This document shows, piece by piece, positions 8,538 through 17,005 of a DNA stretch of 64,000 bases; within the stretch, counting starts at the first letter, position 1; every line of letters begins with the position of its first letter. The notes under the pieces were generated by a model. It saw only the letters and a list, made by a program, of their open reading frames with translations, had not been told where the DNA came from and searched no databases. The translations under genes and the position numbers were made by a program. This DNA is from Pseudopedobacter sp044361595 (GTDB lineage: Bacteria; Bacteroidota; Bacteroidia; Sphingobacteriales; Sphingobacteriaceae), in NCBI GenBank assembly GCA_044361595.1, contig JBIKIN010000018.1:1-64000 (forward strand), read 5' to 3'.

Positions 8538-9327
8538 CTAATGTTGTGTAGTTTGAGTTGGTTTTGTTAAACCTAAACAAGCAGATTCATGCAACATGCA
8601 ATCTCCCATTATTTTAACAGCAGATAAAGGATATGTAATACAATATTCAGCATAAGCATAATATCCCATGTTTCCAACTTCTCTGTTCAAACAATCAACA
8701 ACAGCAACTAGACAATCACTTGCAGGACTTTCAGAAACATTAACTTCTTTCAGATTTCCATCATTTCCTGTAAATCTTTTTAAGTCTCCTTTTTTGTTGT
8801 ACATTAATTTGTCTTCATAAATAGCGACGTTTGATTTAATTTTAGTTTTACTGATATTAAACCCTGATGTATTTGTGATTTGAATAATACCTGTAAATTT
8901 CTTTTTAGATTGCATTGCAGAAATGCTCTCCGTTTCAGATGAAATTTTATAAATTATGGTCGGGAACCAATTATCAGGGCTATTTTGGATGATTTAAAGA
9001 AAGTTATTGCTTTTACAATTTCGTTTTTAGTATTGATGATATCTGTTGTAATAACCTTCAAATCTCCCTTTTCTGTGATAGGTAAATCTACGAAAATGTG
9101 ATTTGGATATAAATTTTGTAAATTTTTGTAATCTTGTGATTGATGGTAAGTTTTTATTTGAATTTGATAATCTTCATTAAGACTTACATCCTCAACTACA
9201 CTTTTTTTACAAGCGAAAAAAACCCCGACTGAAATTAACAGAATTAATAAAATTTTAAAATTCAGAGATGTTTTGAGATGTTTTGAGATGTTTTGAGATG
9301 TTTTGAGATGTTTTGAGATGTTTTCAT
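8538..9327 (-). pseudogene. broken lipoprotein gene with repeat-tract frameshift
   Basis: Read from the ATG at 9325-9327, six copies of a 10-bp unit are followed at once by TGA. One frame over, the text continues as a clean lipoprotein: LNFKILLILL, then VGVFFAC-KK as signal peptide and lipobox, then about 80 residues to ...KAITFFKSSK. There a second one-base frameshift at about 8970-8985 (near a run of four A) passes the reading to SPDNWFPTIIYKI and the open 3' part (8538-8915), which ends in a Cys-rich tail. Restored, the protein would be about 260 residues. I do not recognise the domain. The 8538-8915 part alone lacks a signal peptide and is best seen as its 3' half. The second shift could be a sequencing error. 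Confidence 0.7.
9265..9324 (-). repeat. six tandem copies of a 10-bp unit at the start of a lipoprotein gene
   Basis: Plus-strand unit GAGATGTTTT repeated six times without error, directly after the minus-strand ATG (9325-9327). Ten is not a multiple of three, so each gain or loss changes the frame. Simple counting shows the lipoprotein frame is joined to the ATG with 1, 4 or 7 copies and out of frame with the present 6. With one copy the N-terminus would be a normal signal peptide (MKTSLNFKILLILL...). Confidence 0.95.
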
Positions 9328-9338
9328 TTTTTTTTAAA

Positions 9339-9376
9339 ATTATTTATTTTCTTTAAATATAAAGAAAATAAATAAT
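9339..9376. repeat. perfect 16-bp AT-rich inverted repeat
   Basis: The arms 9339-9354 and 9361-9376 are perfectly complementary around a 6-nt loop. It lies 12 nt upstream of the ATG of the broken lipoprotein gene, in the spacer shared with the divergent GtrA gene. It may be a hairpin in the 5' untranslated RNA, an operator or a transcription block. Confidence 0.7.
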
Positions 9377-9443
9377 AGTTAAAAGTATATTTCAATAAAA
9401 AGATAAAATATTAAACAAAACATCTGTAACAATTTAAAGATTT

Positions 9444-9451
9444 TATATTTG
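9444..9451 (+). promoter_or_regulatory. -7 element directly before the GtrA gene
   Basis: TATATTTG, a perfect -7 box, ends 6 bp before the ATG at 9458. There is no good TTG at -33. If used, the transcript would begin at or within a base or two of the start codon. Confidence 0.5.
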
Positions 9452-9457
9452 CGATAA

Positions 9458-9955
9458 ATGCTACATAAATCACACCTTTGGCTTCAAAAATTAATTCTAA
9501 ATTTTATCGATTTTTTTTACCCACCATTTAAAAGTTTTATGCCTAAACAAACTTTTAGATATGCAGCTTGCGGTGGCGGTAACGCATTATTAAATTTTTT
9601 GATCTTCTTCCTTACAGAAAATTTTTTAGTTAAAAAACAAGTTGTTCATCTATTTCCAGATTTGGCCATTAGTTCGCACATATTCTCTTTTATTTTAGCT
9701 TTTAGTATTACTTTTCCTATCGGATTTTACTTAAATACTTTTGTAGTTTTTGATGGTTCTTACCTATTAAAACGTGTACAATTATTTAGATATTTAATAA
9801 TTGTTGTGTTTTGTATTGGACTTAATTATTTCTTTATGAAATTATTTGTTGATGAATTTAATTGGTACCCTACTCCATCCTACATCCTGACATTTGGCTT
9901 AGTTACTGTTTTTAGCTATTTCTCACAAAGAAATTTCTCTTTCAAAAAAGGCTAA
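9458..9955 (+). CDS. GtrA family membrane protein
   Basis: 165 residues. After an N-terminal amphipathic stretch containing IDFFYPPFKSF (17-27) comes TFRYAACGGGNALLNFLIFF, the first membrane helix of GtrA-like proteins. Three more helices follow, with the loop SFILAFSITFPIGFYLNTFVVF and a C-terminal SYFSQRNFSF. GtrA proteins are four-helix membrane proteins linked to moving or flipping lipid-linked sugars for surface polysaccharide. I kept the upstream Met because the FYPPF segment is usual in Bacteroidota members. It is divergent from the broken lipoprotein gene. Confidence 0.8.
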   Translation: MLHKSHLWLQKLILNFIDFFYPPFKSFMPKQTFRYAACGGGNALLNFLIFFLTENFLVKKQVVHLFPDLAISSHIFSFILAFSITFPIGFYLNTFVVFDGSYLLKRVQLFRYLIIVVFCIGLNYFFMKLFVDEFNWYPTPSYILTFGLVTVFSYFSQRNFSFKKG

Positions 9956-10006
9956 CATATTTTAATTAGAGCACAAAAACATCGGCTTAAAGCCCTGTAA
10001 AAAATC

Positions 10007-11479
10007 TTACCTGAAAATAAATACACTTCCTTTATATATTGGCAAGTTCTGAAATTTTGGATTGATAATATAGTAATAGGTGCCGATTGGAAGATTTTTA
10101 CCTTTAGATTTTCCATCCCATGGTTGATTGTAACCTAAAGATTTAAAAATGATTTCTCCATTTCTGTTAAAAACTGTAATATCTGCGGTAATATTACCGG
10201 CCAAGCCATTAATATTCCAAAAATCGTTAACACCATCGTCGTTTGGGGTGAAGGAATCGGGAATTTTTAAAACATTATTTACTGTAACTACAACTTCGTC
10301 TTGAGAAAAGCAGCCTGTAAGCGGATCTGTTGCTGTTAATTTATAAGTTGTGGTCTCTAACGGAGTAACTAATGGATTCAAAGAATTTGGATTATCTAGG
10401 TATTTAATAGGCTCCCATTTATAGTTAAGATTTTGTGGTGCTACTGCATTAATTGTGGACCGAGAACCTTCTAAAAGAAAAAAATCTACCCCAGCATTAA
10501 CAACAGGAACAGGATTAACAACAATTATAATAGGATTAGAATAAACTCTACAAGACTGACTAAATATGTTAGTTCCTTCAGCTACTGCTAATCGATATTG
10601 ATAACCACTTAAATTAGCATTGGTAATATTTAAATTAAAATTGCTGTTATTTTGATTTGGTACATCTATCCAGTCAACACCGTTGTTTCCTGATGTTTGC
10701 CATTGATAACTAGGGTTTGTAAAACCAGAGGTTAATGCAGAACTGAAATTGAAATTTTGACTTTGGGACTCACAAACATTGTAACTGTTGTTTACACTAC
10801 TAATGTTTGGTTCTGTTAATGTAATATTAGGTCCACAGGGTCTAAAAGTGATATCATCTAAAGCTAAATCGTTACCGCAACCTCCATCAGCATCATTAAT
10901 TAATTTTAAAACAACAGTAGTAACATTTATTGGTGTTTTAAAAAAGAAGCCATATTTATTCCATTGCGGACTATTAGACTCACTAATAGAACCAGTGGTA
11001 TATTCCCCTAATTTAACACCAGCTTCAGTTTCAATTACAAAATTAATTTTGGGTTTAGATTGTGTAGGACTACATACGTTTGGTTTAATAAGATTGACAA
11101 TAAAAGCTGCAAACTCGTATGTTGTATTTGGGCATAAATTATTTGCATTTAACGTATAAAATGTTTGTTTGGTAAAGCCAGCATTAACAATCATCATGTA
11201 TCCGTTATTATCGTCGGAGGTGTGATCTTGAGCTAATGTGTGCCAAGTATTACTAAAGCATGCTTGTGTTTTATTATTAATTACATAAAACCCATCGCCA
11301 GGGCAATCATTACCGTTGTAAGGATAAGTGGTATTATTAGATGATAGAGCTGGGCCAACGGAAGAACCAGACCCAAAATTTATGTTAACAGTAGGGTCGC
11401 CTAAACTACCTGTGCATACTTGTGCAAAGCCATTAAAAGCAAAAAATATAAATATGAAAAAGGTTAAAATAAATCTCAA
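10007..11479 (-). CDS. T9SS type B sorting domain-containing secreted protein
   Basis: 490 residues with an N-terminal signal peptide ending at GFAQ (about residue 20). An extracellular beta-rich region of about 200 residues contains ALDDITFRPCG, as in carbohydrate-binding-like domains. An Ig/SprB-like stretch follows with VNAGVDFFLLEG and YKLTATDPLTGC. The C-terminus is a gliding-motility-associated domain (CHU_C) with IPDSFTPNDDGVNDFW and PWDGKSKGKNLPIGTYYYII. It should be exported by the type IX system and anchored or released at the surface. The only in-frame start is TTG at 11477-11479, because a stop precedes it and no ATG lies near the signal peptide. It begins one base after the DUF3820 stop, so translation is probably coupled. 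Confidence 0.85.
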   Translation of the reverse strand: MRFILTFFIFIFFAFNGFAQVCTGSLGDPTVNINFGSGSSVGPALSSNNTTYPYNGNDCPGDGFYVINNKTQACFSNTWHTLAQDHTSDDNNGYMMIVNAGFTKQTFYTLNANNLCPNTTYEFAAFIVNLIKPNVCSPTQSKPKINFVIETEAGVKLGEYTTGSISESNSPQWNKYGFFFKTPINVTTVVLKLINDADGGCGNDLALDDITFRPCGPNITLTEPNISSVNNSYNVCESQSQNFNFSSALTSGFTNPSYQWQTSGNNGVDWIDVPNQNNSNFNLNITNANLSGYQYRLAVAEGTNIFSQSCRVYSNPIIIVVNPVPVVNAGVDFFLLEGSRSTINAVAPQNLNYKWEPIKYLDNPNSLNPLVTPLETTTYKLTATDPLTGCFSQDEVVVTVNNVLKIPDSFTPNDDGVNDFWNINGLAGNITADITVFNRNGEIIFKSLGYNQPWDGKSKGKNLPIGTYYYIINPKFQNLPIYKGSVFIFR

Positions 11480-11480
11480 A

Positions 11481-11687
11481 CTATCTTAATGGTTTTAATA
11501 AGTAATCAAGTCCATTTAATTTAATCTCGTAAACTGTCGCTAAAAGCTGACCTAATTTACCTGGAGGCCAACCTTTGGCTGCAAACCATTCTAAGTATGA
11601 AATTGGTAAATCACACAATAGTTTATTTTGATATTTACCAAAAGGCATTTTCATTCTTACAATTTCGAGTAACATTTTGCTATCCAT
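11481..11687 (-). CDS. DUF3820 family protein
   Basis: 68 residues covering a complete small domain, with MPFGKYQNKLLCDLPISYL (14-32) followed by WFAAKGWPPGKLGQLL. This is the DUF3820 pattern ('fGKykG..l.dlP..YL.W...kG...g.l..ll'). Its role is unknown; related modules occur beside exonucleases. It is upstream of, and almost abuts, the T9SS cargo gene. Confidence 0.8.
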   Translation of the reverse strand: MDSKMLLEIVRMKMPFGKYQNKLLCDLPISYLEWFAAKGWPPGKLGQLLATVYEIKLNGLDYLLKPLR

Positions 11688-11926
11688 TTATTATTGGCAG
11701 GTATTAAGATAATTGAAGAATTAGGACAAAAAAGTTTAGGTGTAAATATAACAATTTTATAAAATGAACTTAAAATTTAAAGTAATACCTGTTTTATATA
11801 TTGAAATGAAAAGCATAAAAACCTGCATAAATAACCTTTCTCAAAATAAATGCTGTTAAAAATTGTTAATTAATTATTCCCTAAAGCAAAATAATTTAGT
11901 TTTACACTTTAGGTTTTATTAAAAAA

Positions 11927-11957
11927 TTGACTCGTATTATTTATTAATCTATCTTTG
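11927..11957 (+). promoter_or_regulatory. promoter of the bamD cluster
   Basis: TTG at 11927-11929, a 20-base spacer and TATCTTTG at 11950-11957, a perfect Bacteroidota consensus. The bamD ATG is at 11962, so transcription should start about at the start codon (leaderless or nearly so). Confidence 0.8.
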
Positions 11958-11961
11958 CAGG

Positions 11962-12828
11962 ATGTTTAAAAACAAGAGCTTAGCAATTCTGAGCTTTATA
12001 CTATTATTTACAATTGCGTTTACTAGCTGTAAAAGCAAATTTGAAAAGTTAAGACTAAGTACGGATATTGGGCGTAAATACCAAGAAGCCATTAAGTTAT
12101 ATAACAAAAAAGAATATTCTAAGGCTTTAGTTTTATTTGAAGATTTAGTTCAAAGATATAGAGGAAGATCCGAAGCTGAGGATTTATATTATTACTTTGC
12201 TTATACTAATTATCAATTAAAAGATTATTTATCTGCAAGATATCATTTTAAAACTTTTTCAGATACTTACCCAAACAGTCCGAAAGCAGAGGAATGTAGA
12301 TTTTTAACAGCTTACTGTTATTATTTAGATTCTCCTAATTTTAGTTTAGATCAAGATAATACTTTAAGAGCGATAGAATCTCTTCAGCTTTTTATTAATA
12401 TTTATCCAAAAAGCGATAGAGTTGCAGAGGCAAGTAAATTGATATTGGATTTAAGAGACAAATTAGAACGTAAATCTTACGAGAATGCTAAAATATTTTT
12501 AGATATAGGAGATTATCAAGCAGCAGTAATTGCATTTAGGAATTCAACTAAAGATTATCCTGACACTAAATTTGCAGAAGAAATGGATTTTCTAATTGTA
12601 AAATCTCAATACCTATACGCAAAAAACAGTTTAGAAATTAAACAAGAAGAGAGATTTAACGAAACGATAGAAGAATACGAAAGATTTGTAGAGAAATATC
12701 CTAAAAGTACTTATTTAAAAGAAGCAGAAGAATTAAAAAACAACTCTTTAAAAGGAATAGAAGAGGTAAAAAAATTATTAGCACAATATTCTGGAATAAA
12801 AACCGAAAGTAAAAATGATGAACAATAA
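11962..12828 (+). CDS. bamD: outer membrane protein assembly factor BamD
   Basis: Lipoprotein of the BAM complex that folds beta-barrels into the outer membrane. 288 residues with a lipoprotein signal ending LLFTIAFTSC (Cys23), then tetratricopeptide-like repeats: YNKKEYSKALVLFEDLVQRY, DYLSARYHFKTFSDTYPNSPKAEECRFL, a pair near IESLQLFINIYPKSDRVAEA, and DYQAAVIAFRNSTKDYPDTKFAEE. The family norm is 240-290 residues. The last codons overlap the start of the omega-like gene by 14 bp. It heads a cluster seen in many Bacteroidota (bamD, omega, coaBC, DUF4835, recN). Confidence 0.92.
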   Translation: MFKNKSLAILSFILLFTIAFTSCKSKFEKLRLSTDIGRKYQEAIKLYNKKEYSKALVLFEDLVQRYRGRSEAEDLYYYFAYTNYQLKDYLSARYHFKTFSDTYPNSPKAEECRFLTAYCYYLDSPNFSLDQDNTLRAIESLQLFINIYPKSDRVAEASKLILDLRDKLERKSYENAKIFLDIGDYQAAVIAFRNSTKDYPDTKFAEEMDFLIVKSQYLYAKNSLEIKQEERFNETIEEYERFVEKYPKSTYLKEAEELKNNSLKGIEEVKKLLAQYSGIKTESKNDEQ

Positions 12829-13153
12829 AGATATCAATAAGCCTACTGTAGCAAATACTACAGTAACCAGAGATTTAAGAGAATTAGACATTAGAACGCA
12901 AAACGTTTACGAGTCTATTGTAGTAATTAGCAAAAGAGCAAACCAAATCTCGGCTAACATGAAAGAAGAATTACATGGTAAATTAGCAGAATTTGCTAGT
13001 TCTAATGATAATTTAGAAGAGATTTTTGAAAACAGAGAGCAAATTGAAATCTCTAAGCATTATGAAAGAATGCCAAAGCCTTCTTTAATTGCTATTGATG
13101 AATTTATTCACGATAAAATTTATCATAGAAATCCAGCTAAAGAACAAAAGTAA
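12815..13153 (+). CDS. rpoZ: RNA polymerase omega-like subunit (Rpb6/RpoZ family, Bacteroidota type)
   Basis: 112 residues. The conserved core TQNVYESIVVISKRANQI (28-45) is followed by EFASSND..ENREQIEISKHYERMPKPSLIAIDEF, the Bacteroidota form of omega, which stabilises beta' in RNA polymerase. It starts inside the bamD 3' end (ATGATG; either Met possible), indicating coupled translation. Position between bamD and coaBC is conserved in the phylum. Confidence 0.85.
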   Translation: MMNNKDINKPTVANTTVTRDLRELDIRTQNVYESIVVISKRANQISANMKEELHGKLAEFASSNDNLEEIFENREQIEISKHYERMPKPSLIAIDEFIHDKIYHRNPAKEQK

Positions 13154-13160
13154 TTTGTTC

Positions 13161-13168
13161 TATATTTG
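13161..13168 (+). promoter_or_regulatory. -7 element before coaBC
   Basis: TATATTTG lies just after the omega-like gene stop and 12 bp before the ATG at 13181. No TTG is placed correctly for -33. It may give coaBC extra transcription independent of bamD. Confidence 0.4.
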
Positions 13169-13180
13169 AGCATGCCCAAT

Positions 13181-14371
13181 ATGCTTAAAGATAAAAATAT
13201 ATTACTTGGCGTTTGCGGCAGCATAGCAAGTTATAAAGCAGCGGAATTAACGAGGCTTTTTGTGAAGGCTGGTGCAAACGTCAAGATAATAATGACTAAA
13301 GATGCTACATCTTTTATCACTCCATTAACCTTAGCAACACTATCTAAAAATCCTGTTTTAGTAAATTACTTTTCTAAAGATGATGGTGTTTGGAATAATC
13401 ATGTAGAATTAGGATTATGGGCAAACTATATGGTTATTGCTCCGGCAACAGCAAATACAATTGCAAAGCTTGCAATTGGACTTTGTGATAACTTAATGAG
13501 TGCAGTTTACCTATCTGCCAAATGTCCAGTTTTTATAGCCCCAGCTATGGATTTGGATATGTGGAAACACCCAAGTACTCAAAAAAATATCGAAAAAGTA
13601 AATTCATTTGGTAATCTCATCATTCAACCAAACAATGGCGAACTAGCCAGTGGCCTACATGGCGAAGGTAGGTTAGCCGAACCATTTGAGATTATTGAAT
13701 TTATAGAAAATAAAATAGCTCGAGAGAAGGTGCTTACTGGCAAAAAAGTATTAATTACCGCTGGCCCAACCTTTGAAGCGATAGATCCTGTTAGATTTAT
13801 TGGCAATCATTCATCTGGTAAAATGGGATACGCTTTAGCCGAAGAATTTCATGAAAATGGTGCTGAAGTTACTCTAATCAGCGGCCCAACATCTTTAGAA
13901 GTTAATCCTAGAATTAAAAGAATTGATGTAACTAGTGCGGGAGAAATGTTAAATGCTTGCCAATCTTATTTTAATGGTGTCGATATTTGTGTAATGAGTG
14001 CTGCTGTTGCAGATTATACACCTAAAGAAGTTGCCGTAGAGAAAATCAAAAAGAATAGTAATGAATTTAATATAGAACTAACCAAAACTACAGACATTCT
14101 TAAAAAATTGGGTGAACAAAAAAAGAATCAAATTTTGGTAGGTTTTGCATTAGAAACAGAAAACGAAATTGAAAATGCGAAAGAAAAACTTAAACGGAAA
14201 AATTTAGATTTAATAGTATTAAATTCGCTAAGAAACCAAGGAGCAGGCTTTAAACACGACACAAACCAAGTTACTTTGATAGATAAAGACCAAAATTCAA
14301 CAACATCCGTTTTAAAGTCTAAAAAAGAAATAGCAAAAGACATTTGCCAGAAAATAATCTCGATGATATGA
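13181..14371 (+). CDS. coaBC: bifunctional phosphopantothenoylcysteine decarboxylase / phosphopantothenate-cysteine ligase
   Basis: Two steps of coenzyme A synthesis. The N-terminal flavoprotein half has ILLGVCGSIASYKAAEL, the catalytic His in NNHVELG, APATANTIAKLA and APAMDLDMW. The C-terminal ligase half has LITAGPTFEAIDPVRFIGN, HSSGKMGYALAEE and AVADYTPKE with a following KIKK. I chose the ATG giving MLKDKNILLG because it is closest to the flavodoxin core. ATG 13172 three codons upstream is possible. The stop overlaps the next start (ATGA), continuing the tightly packed cluster. Confidence 0.95.
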   Translation: MLKDKNILLGVCGSIASYKAAELTRLFVKAGANVKIIMTKDATSFITPLTLATLSKNPVLVNYFSKDDGVWNNHVELGLWANYMVIAPATANTIAKLAIGLCDNLMSAVYLSAKCPVFIAPAMDLDMWKHPSTQKNIEKVNSFGNLIIQPNNGELASGLHGEGRLAEPFEIIEFIENKIAREKVLTGKKVLITAGPTFEAIDPVRFIGNHSSGKMGYALAEEFHENGAEVTLISGPTSLEVNPRIKRIDVTSAGEMLNACQSYFNGVDICVMSAAVADYTPKEVAVEKIKKNSNEFNIELTKTTDILKKLGEQKKNQILVGFALETENEIENAKEKLKRKNLDLIVLNSLRNQGAGFKHDTNQVTLIDKDQNSTTSVLKSKKEIAKDICQKIISMI

Positions 14372-15264
14372 GAAAGATTTTAGTATTAATTATATTACTT
14401 CTTAGCCTGCAAAGTAAGGCTCAGGACCTTAATGCAAAAGTTCAGGTATTATCGCCTACCATTCAAAATACAAATAAAAGGCCTCTAGAAGTGCTAGAAC
14501 AAGCCATTGTCGAATTTTTGAATAATAGAAAATGGAGTACTTTAGAGCTTAAATCTCAAGAAAGAATTGATTGCAATTTTGTAATTAACGTTAAAGAATG
14601 GGATGGATCTAGCAATTTTAAATGCGAAGCTCAAATTTTAAGTAGTAGACCAATTTTTGGAACATCTTACAACTCTACAATATTAAGTGTTAACGACAAA
14701 AATTTTGAATTTTCTTATACCGAAGGGCAACCCTTGGATTTTTCAGATCAAAATTTCCAAAATAACTTAAGTTCTCTTTTAGCCTTTTACGCTTATGTAA
14801 TTGTAGGTTTAGATGCTGATACTTTTTCTAAACTAGGCGGCACAGATTATTTTAATAAAGCTCAAGATGTTTTAAATAATGCTCAAAACGCTCCTTTTGC
14901 TGGCTGGAAAGCATTCGAAAATCTTAAAAACAGATATTGGATAATAGAAAACATCTTAAATAGAACCTATTTGCCCATTAGAAATTTACTATATAACTAC
15001 CATAGATTAGGATTTGACATTATGGTAGAAGACCCAAATAAAGCTAGGAAAAATATGGCTGCTGCTATTATTGGATTAAACGAGTTAGACAAACAAAAGC
15101 AAGGATATATTTTAAATCAAATCTTTTTTTCGGCAAAGGGCGATGAAATTGTGGATGTTTTCAGTAAATCCGATCCATTAGAAAGAACTAAAATTTACAA
15201 CGCTCTTGTTGATGCCGACCCAGCAAATACATCAAAATACGAAGCCTTAAAAAAAGCCAAATAA
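14368..15264 (+). CDS. DUF4835 family secreted protein
   Basis: 298 residues from the ATG that overlaps the coaBC stop. It has a signal peptide MRKILVLIILLLSLQSKAQ cleaved after AQ. The mature domain matches DUF4835: LNAKVQVLSPTIQNTNKR, NNRKWSTLEL.QERIDCNF, SRPIFGTSYNS, AFYAYVIVGLDADTFSKLGG, and PFAGWKAFENLKNRYW. The family is Bacteroidota-specific, periplasmic or surface, and of unknown function. It is usually found between coaBC and recN as here. Upstream in-frame codons would destroy the signal peptide, so the ATGA start is preferred. Confidence 0.88.
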   Translation: MRKILVLIILLLSLQSKAQDLNAKVQVLSPTIQNTNKRPLEVLEQAIVEFLNNRKWSTLELKSQERIDCNFVINVKEWDGSSNFKCEAQILSSRPIFGTSYNSTILSVNDKNFEFSYTEGQPLDFSDQNFQNNLSSLLAFYAYVIVGLDADTFSKLGGTDYFNKAQDVLNNAQNAPFAGWKAFENLKNRYWIIENILNRTYLPIRNLLYNYHRLGFDIMVEDPNKARKNMAAAIIGLNELDKQKQGYILNQIFFSAKGDEIVDVFSKSDPLERTKIYNALVDADPANTSKYEALKKAK

Positions 15265-15270
15265 CAAATT

Positions 15271-16932
15271 ATGCTTAACCGTTTGGTTATTAAAAACTAC
15301 GCCTTAATTGATAATCTAGAAATTAACTTTGATAGAGATTTAAATGTGCTTACCGGCGAAACAGGCGCTGGTAAATCTATTGTTTTAGGTGCCTTAGGCT
15401 TAATATTAGGTCAAAGAGCTGACAGCAAATATTTTTTTAACCAGCAAAAAAAATGTGTTGTAGAAGGTTTCTTTGATATTAAATCTTATGATCTAAATGA
15501 TTTTTTTTTAAATAATGATTTAGATTATGAAAAAGAAACCGTTTTACGAAGAGAAATAGCTTTAGATGGAAAATCTAGAGCATTTATTAACGACACACCA
15601 GTCACCCTAAACGTCATTAAAGCTTTAGGAGAACAGTTAATAGATATACACTCGCAACATGCAACTTTAGAAATTAACAATGCCGACTTTCAATTATTAG
15701 TAGTTGATGTGATGGCTGAGCATGGTGAATTGCTTCAACAATATAAATCTCAGTTTAAAACCTATAAAGAATTAACTCAACTACTTAAATCTAAATTAGA
15801 ACAAGCAGAAAAAGCTAAAACAGATCAAGATTATTATCAATTTTTATTTGATGAATTAGAAGCGGCTAACTTACAAAGCAATGAGCAAGTTGAGCTAGAG
15901 GCTGAATTAAATAGTTTAACCCATGCTGAAGAAATTAAGAGAAATTTAATTTCGGCAAGCTTTTTAATTGATTTGAGTGATGATGCTGCAATTCTTAAAT
16001 TGAACGAAGCATTAGGGCAAATACAAAATTTAGAAAGGTATAACTCTTCTATAACTTCTTTTGCAGGTAGACTAAAAAGTGCCATTATAGAAATTAAAGA
16101 TATTAGTGCAGAGTTAGAAAATCTAGAACAAAGTACCTCATTCAATCAGGCTAAAGCCGATGAAATTAACGAACGCTTAACCCTAATTTATACATTACAA
16201 AAGAAACATAGAGTACAAACAAATGAAGAGTTAATTGCTTTAAAAAACAGTTTTAGTGATAAGCTTCATTTGATAATATCTAGTGATGATGAAATTATTA
16301 AGTTAGAAAAAAAAATAGCCGAAATAAAGTCTTCTTTAATAAATAAGGCTAAGCTGTTAAGTCTAAATAGAACAAAAGTATTACCAACAATAGAGCAGTA
16401 TATTATAAAAATGCTTGCTGATGTAGGTATGCCAAACGCTCAAATTAAAATTGAGCAAAACACTAATGACTCTAATGTTTTAGAAAAAAATGGAATTGAT
16501 AAAGTTAAATTCTTGTTTAATGCCAATAAGGGTCATCAACTAAGTGAATTAAACAAAGTTGCATCAGGAGGAGAATTGTCTAGATTAATGTTAAGCATTA
16601 AATCATTAATCGCTAAAAAAACAGCCTTGCCAACCATTATTTTTGATGAAATTGATACCGGTGTATCTGGCGAAGTAGCAAACAGAGTAGGCAATATCAT
16701 GACAGAGCTAGCTAAAGATATGCAAGTAATTACCATAACGCATCTGCCACAAATGGCAAGTAAAGGAAGCGCACATTATTTTGTGTTTAAACAAATAAAA
16801 GACAATTTTACATATACTCAAATTAAACGTCTTACAACTCAAGAGCGAATCTTAGAAATAGCAAAAATGTTGAGTGGAGAAAATCCAAAAGAAGCTGCAA
16901 TTGAAAATGCAAAAGAGTTGCTCAAAAATTAA
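15271..16932 (+). CDS. recN: DNA repair protein RecN
   Basis: SMC-like ATPase acting in recombinational repair of double-strand breaks. 553 residues with Walker A GETGAGKS at 29-36 and a long coiled coil from about 160 to 370. The ABC signature ASGGELSRL is at about 431-439 and Walker B TIIFDEIDTGVSGEVA at about 453-468, with the H-loop in ITITHLPQMAS. It starts 6 bp after the DUF4835 stop. It is the last gene of the cluster begun by bamD. Confidence 0.96.
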   Translation: MLNRLVIKNYALIDNLEINFDRDLNVLTGETGAGKSIVLGALGLILGQRADSKYFFNQQKKCVVEGFFDIKSYDLNDFFLNNDLDYEKETVLRREIALDGKSRAFINDTPVTLNVIKALGEQLIDIHSQHATLEINNADFQLLVVDVMAEHGELLQQYKSQFKTYKELTQLLKSKLEQAEKAKTDQDYYQFLFDELEAANLQSNEQVELEAELNSLTHAEEIKRNLISASFLIDLSDDAAILKLNEALGQIQNLERYNSSITSFAGRLKSAIIEIKDISAELENLEQSTSFNQAKADEINERLTLIYTLQKKHRVQTNEELIALKNSFSDKLHLIISSDDEIIKLEKKIAEIKSSLINKAKLLSLNRTKVLPTIEQYIIKMLADVGMPNAQIKIEQNTNDSNVLEKNGIDKVKFLFNANKGHQLSELNKVASGGELSRLMLSIKSLIAKKTALPTIIFDEIDTGVSGEVANRVGNIMTELAKDMQVITITHLPQMASKGSAHYFVFKQIKDNFTYTQIKRLTTQERILEIAKMLSGENPKEAAIENAKELLKN

Positions 16933-17005
16933 CATTTAAATCTAGTTCACTAGTTTCAATATTTGCAAATTCAAATATTTTAATTTTACAATCATTACAA
17001 ATAAA

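Noticed and set aside
8538..8915. Stand-alone 125-aa gene
   Set aside because: It lacks a signal peptide, and its frame continues upstream past the Met into text that joins the preceding lipoprotein after a one-base shift. It is better read as the 3' half of a broken gene.
9265..9324. CRISPR-like array
   Set aside because: The 10-bp units are contiguous without spacers, and no cas genes are present; it is a simple tandem repeat.
13166..13180. TTG start for coaBC
   Set aside because: The TTG lies inside a perfect -7 box, and later ATGs fit the family N-terminus better.
14344..14367. Extended N-terminus of the DUF4835 protein
   Set aside because: It would place polar residues before a clean signal peptide; the ATGA overlap start is more natural.
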